From NCBI GenBank assembly GCA_036744635.1, contig DAIOHQ010000130.1, positions 1-12,978 on the forward strand: 12,978 bases of DNA. The letters are read 5' to 3'. The notes under the pieces are model-generated. The model saw only the letters and a program-made list of their open reading frames with translations, was not told the DNA's origin and made no database searches. Position numbers and translations under genes: made by a program. Source of the stretch: DAIOHQ01 sp036744635 (GTDB taxonomy: Bacteria; Planctomycetota; Phycisphaerae; Tepidisphaerales; Tepidisphaeraceae). Below, in pieces: positions 12,109-12,978 of the stretch (its first letter is position 1; the number at the start of each line of letters is the position of its first letter).

Positions 12109-12933
12109 ATGGCAACGATGGATATCAACGGAACGACGATTGCGTACGTGGAGAAGGGGTCCGGACCTGTGGTGGTGCTGCTGCACGGGTTTCCGCTGGA
12201 TGGGCGGATGTGGGCGGGGCAGATCGAGGCGCTGGCGGGCGCGGGCGCGGGGGTGGGCGCGGGCAGGCACCGGGTGATCGCGATGGACTTGCGCGGGTTT
12301 GGGGCTTCCAAGTCGGCCGATGCGTTCACGATGGAATCATTGGCCGATGATGTACATGCGCTGGCGGAAAAGCTGGGAGGGAGGGGCATTATGCCGTTTG
12401 TGCTGGCGGGGTTGTCGATGGGGGGATACGTGGCCCTGGCGTACGTGCAGAAATATCCGGCCGATCTACGCGGGCTGATCCTGGTCGATACCAAGGCGGA
12501 TGCGGATTCGGCCGAGGGGAAGCGGGGGCGCGACCAGATGATCGAATTGGTGCGCAAGGAGGGGTCGAAGGCGGTGGCCGAGAAGATGGAGCCCAAGATG
12601 CTCGCGCCGGGGACGCTGTCGGGCAGGCCGCAGATTGTGAAACAGTTGCGGGGTATGATGGAGGCGTGCGGGGCCGGGACGATCGAGCACGCCCTGGAGG
12701 CGGTGCGGGAGCGCAAGGATGCCACGGCGGCGCTGGCGTCGATTCCGGTGCCGACGCTGATCGTGGTGGGGGAGCACGATGCCATCACCCCGCCGGCCGT
12801 GGCCGAGGGAATGCACAAGGCCATTCCGCGATCGGAGCTGGTGGTGATCAAGGGGGCCGGGCACATGTCGCCGCTGGAGCAGCCGGAGCAGGTGAATCAC
12901 GCGCTGCGGCAGTTTTTGGGGACGCTGTTGTAG
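12109..12933 (+). CDS. Alpha/beta-hydrolase fold protein, 274 aa
   Basis: Complete single-domain alpha/beta hydrolase. The oxyanion-hole motif is HGFPLDGRMW (26-35), the nucleophile elbow is GLSMGG with S103, the acid is D224 in VVGEHDAITPP, and the catalytic histidine is H252 in GAGHMSPLEQPEQVN. The sequence style, with a short cap region (130-200), resembles 3-oxoadipate enol-lactonase and related esterases, but the substrate cannot be assigned from motifs. There is no signal peptide, so it is cytoplasmic. The start at 12109 is chosen because conserved sequence begins there and the in-frame ATG at 12013 lies in repeat DNA; 12118 is an alternative. A GAGAGVGAG insertion (44-52), encoded by GC simple sequence, lies in a surface loop. 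The gene ends one base before a strong hairpin. Confidence 0.92.
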   Translation: MATMDINGTTIAYVEKGSGPVVVLLHGFPLDGRMWAGQIEALAGAGAGVGAGRHRVIAMDLRGFGASKSADAFTMESLADDVHALAEKLGGRGIMPFVLAGLSMGGYVALAYVQKYPADLRGLILVDTKADADSAEGKRGRDQMIELVRKEGSKAVAEKMEPKMLAPGTLSGRPQIVKQLRGMMEACGAGTIEHALEAVRERKDATAALASIPVPTLIVVGEHDAITPPAVAEGMHKAIPRSELVVIKGAGHMSPLEQPEQVNHALRQFLGTLL

Positions 12934-12954
12934 GGGCGGGGTTTCCCCGCCCTT
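12933..12954 (+). terminator. Strong GC hairpin immediately after the hydrolase stop codon
   Basis: GGGCGGGG (12934-12941) pairs perfectly with CCCCGCCC (12945-12952) around a TTT loop. The stem can be extended by a G-T pair with the last base of the stop codon, and it is followed by TTGTATTGT. It probably acts as a terminator. GGGGCGGGGTTTCCCCGCCC hairpins are also common as intergenic repeats in this kind of genome. Confidence 0.7.
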
Positions 12955-12978
12955 GTATTGTGAACGGCAGGGCTGCGA

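Noticed and set aside
12024..12866. 280-codon minus-strand frame
   Set aside because: It is the antisense shadow of the alpha/beta hydrolase, which has a complete catalytic triad on the plus strand.

Overview
The window looks like chromosomal DNA of a GC-rich bacterium, most likely an uncultured member of the Planctomycetota (Phycisphaerae-like). This is inferred from codon use strongly biased to G/C in third positions, a TMTC-type TPR glycosyltransferase, many lineage-specific exported or membrane proteins of unknown function, and intergenic DNA full of short palindromes and degenerate tandem repeats. No rRNA, tRNA or CRISPR array was found.

Region 1 (1-1480, minus strand) is a complete regulated leader and gene. 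A sigma70-type promoter (1453-1480) is followed by a SAM-I (S-box) riboswitch aptamer (1298-1434), an intrinsic terminator (1250-1275) whose 5' arm can pair instead with the 3' strand of aptamer helix P1, and a threonine-synthase family gene whose 3' end runs off the window. A SAM-repressed threonine synthase is odd metabolically and is the main finding: the enzyme may make homocysteine/methionine from O-phosphohomoserine.

Region 2 (1481-2599) has no convincing gene. It holds an 8-bp degenerate repeat with a strong hairpin, a 420-bp array of twenty 21-bp units in perfect register, a 22-bp palindrome, and the left copy of an 84-bp repeat whose inverted partner lies at 4101-4184.

Region 3 (2600-5600) is accessory DNA. 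Between the inverted 84-bp repeats lie two minus-strand genes of unknown function (337 aa and 73 aa) with a candidate promoter. Beyond the right repeat are the first ~143 codons of a type III-like DNA methyltransferase, broken off and joined to the tail of another gene, and a 194-aa hypothetical gene ending at a hairpin that contains a partial copy of a palindromic repeat.

Region 4 (5600-7130) has gene-poor, repeat-rich DNA with an orphan promoter, a PD-(D/E)XK nuclease-like protein on the minus strand, and a small DUF1328-type membrane protein on the plus strand.

Region 5 (7246-11002) holds a 712-aa TMTC-like membrane glycosyltransferase with TPRs and a Thr/Pro/Ala-rich tail, a probable lipoprotein, a perfect 22-bp-arm palindrome of REP type, and a small three-helix membrane protein (minus). 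Region 6 (11120-12978) holds an exported protein of unknown function (minus), a 30-bp-arm inverted repeat, and an alpha/beta hydrolase with an apparently leaderless promoter and a strong terminator-like hairpin. Apart from the riboswitch and thrC-like gene, and possibly the two genes of the flanked cassette, the genes look independently transcribed.
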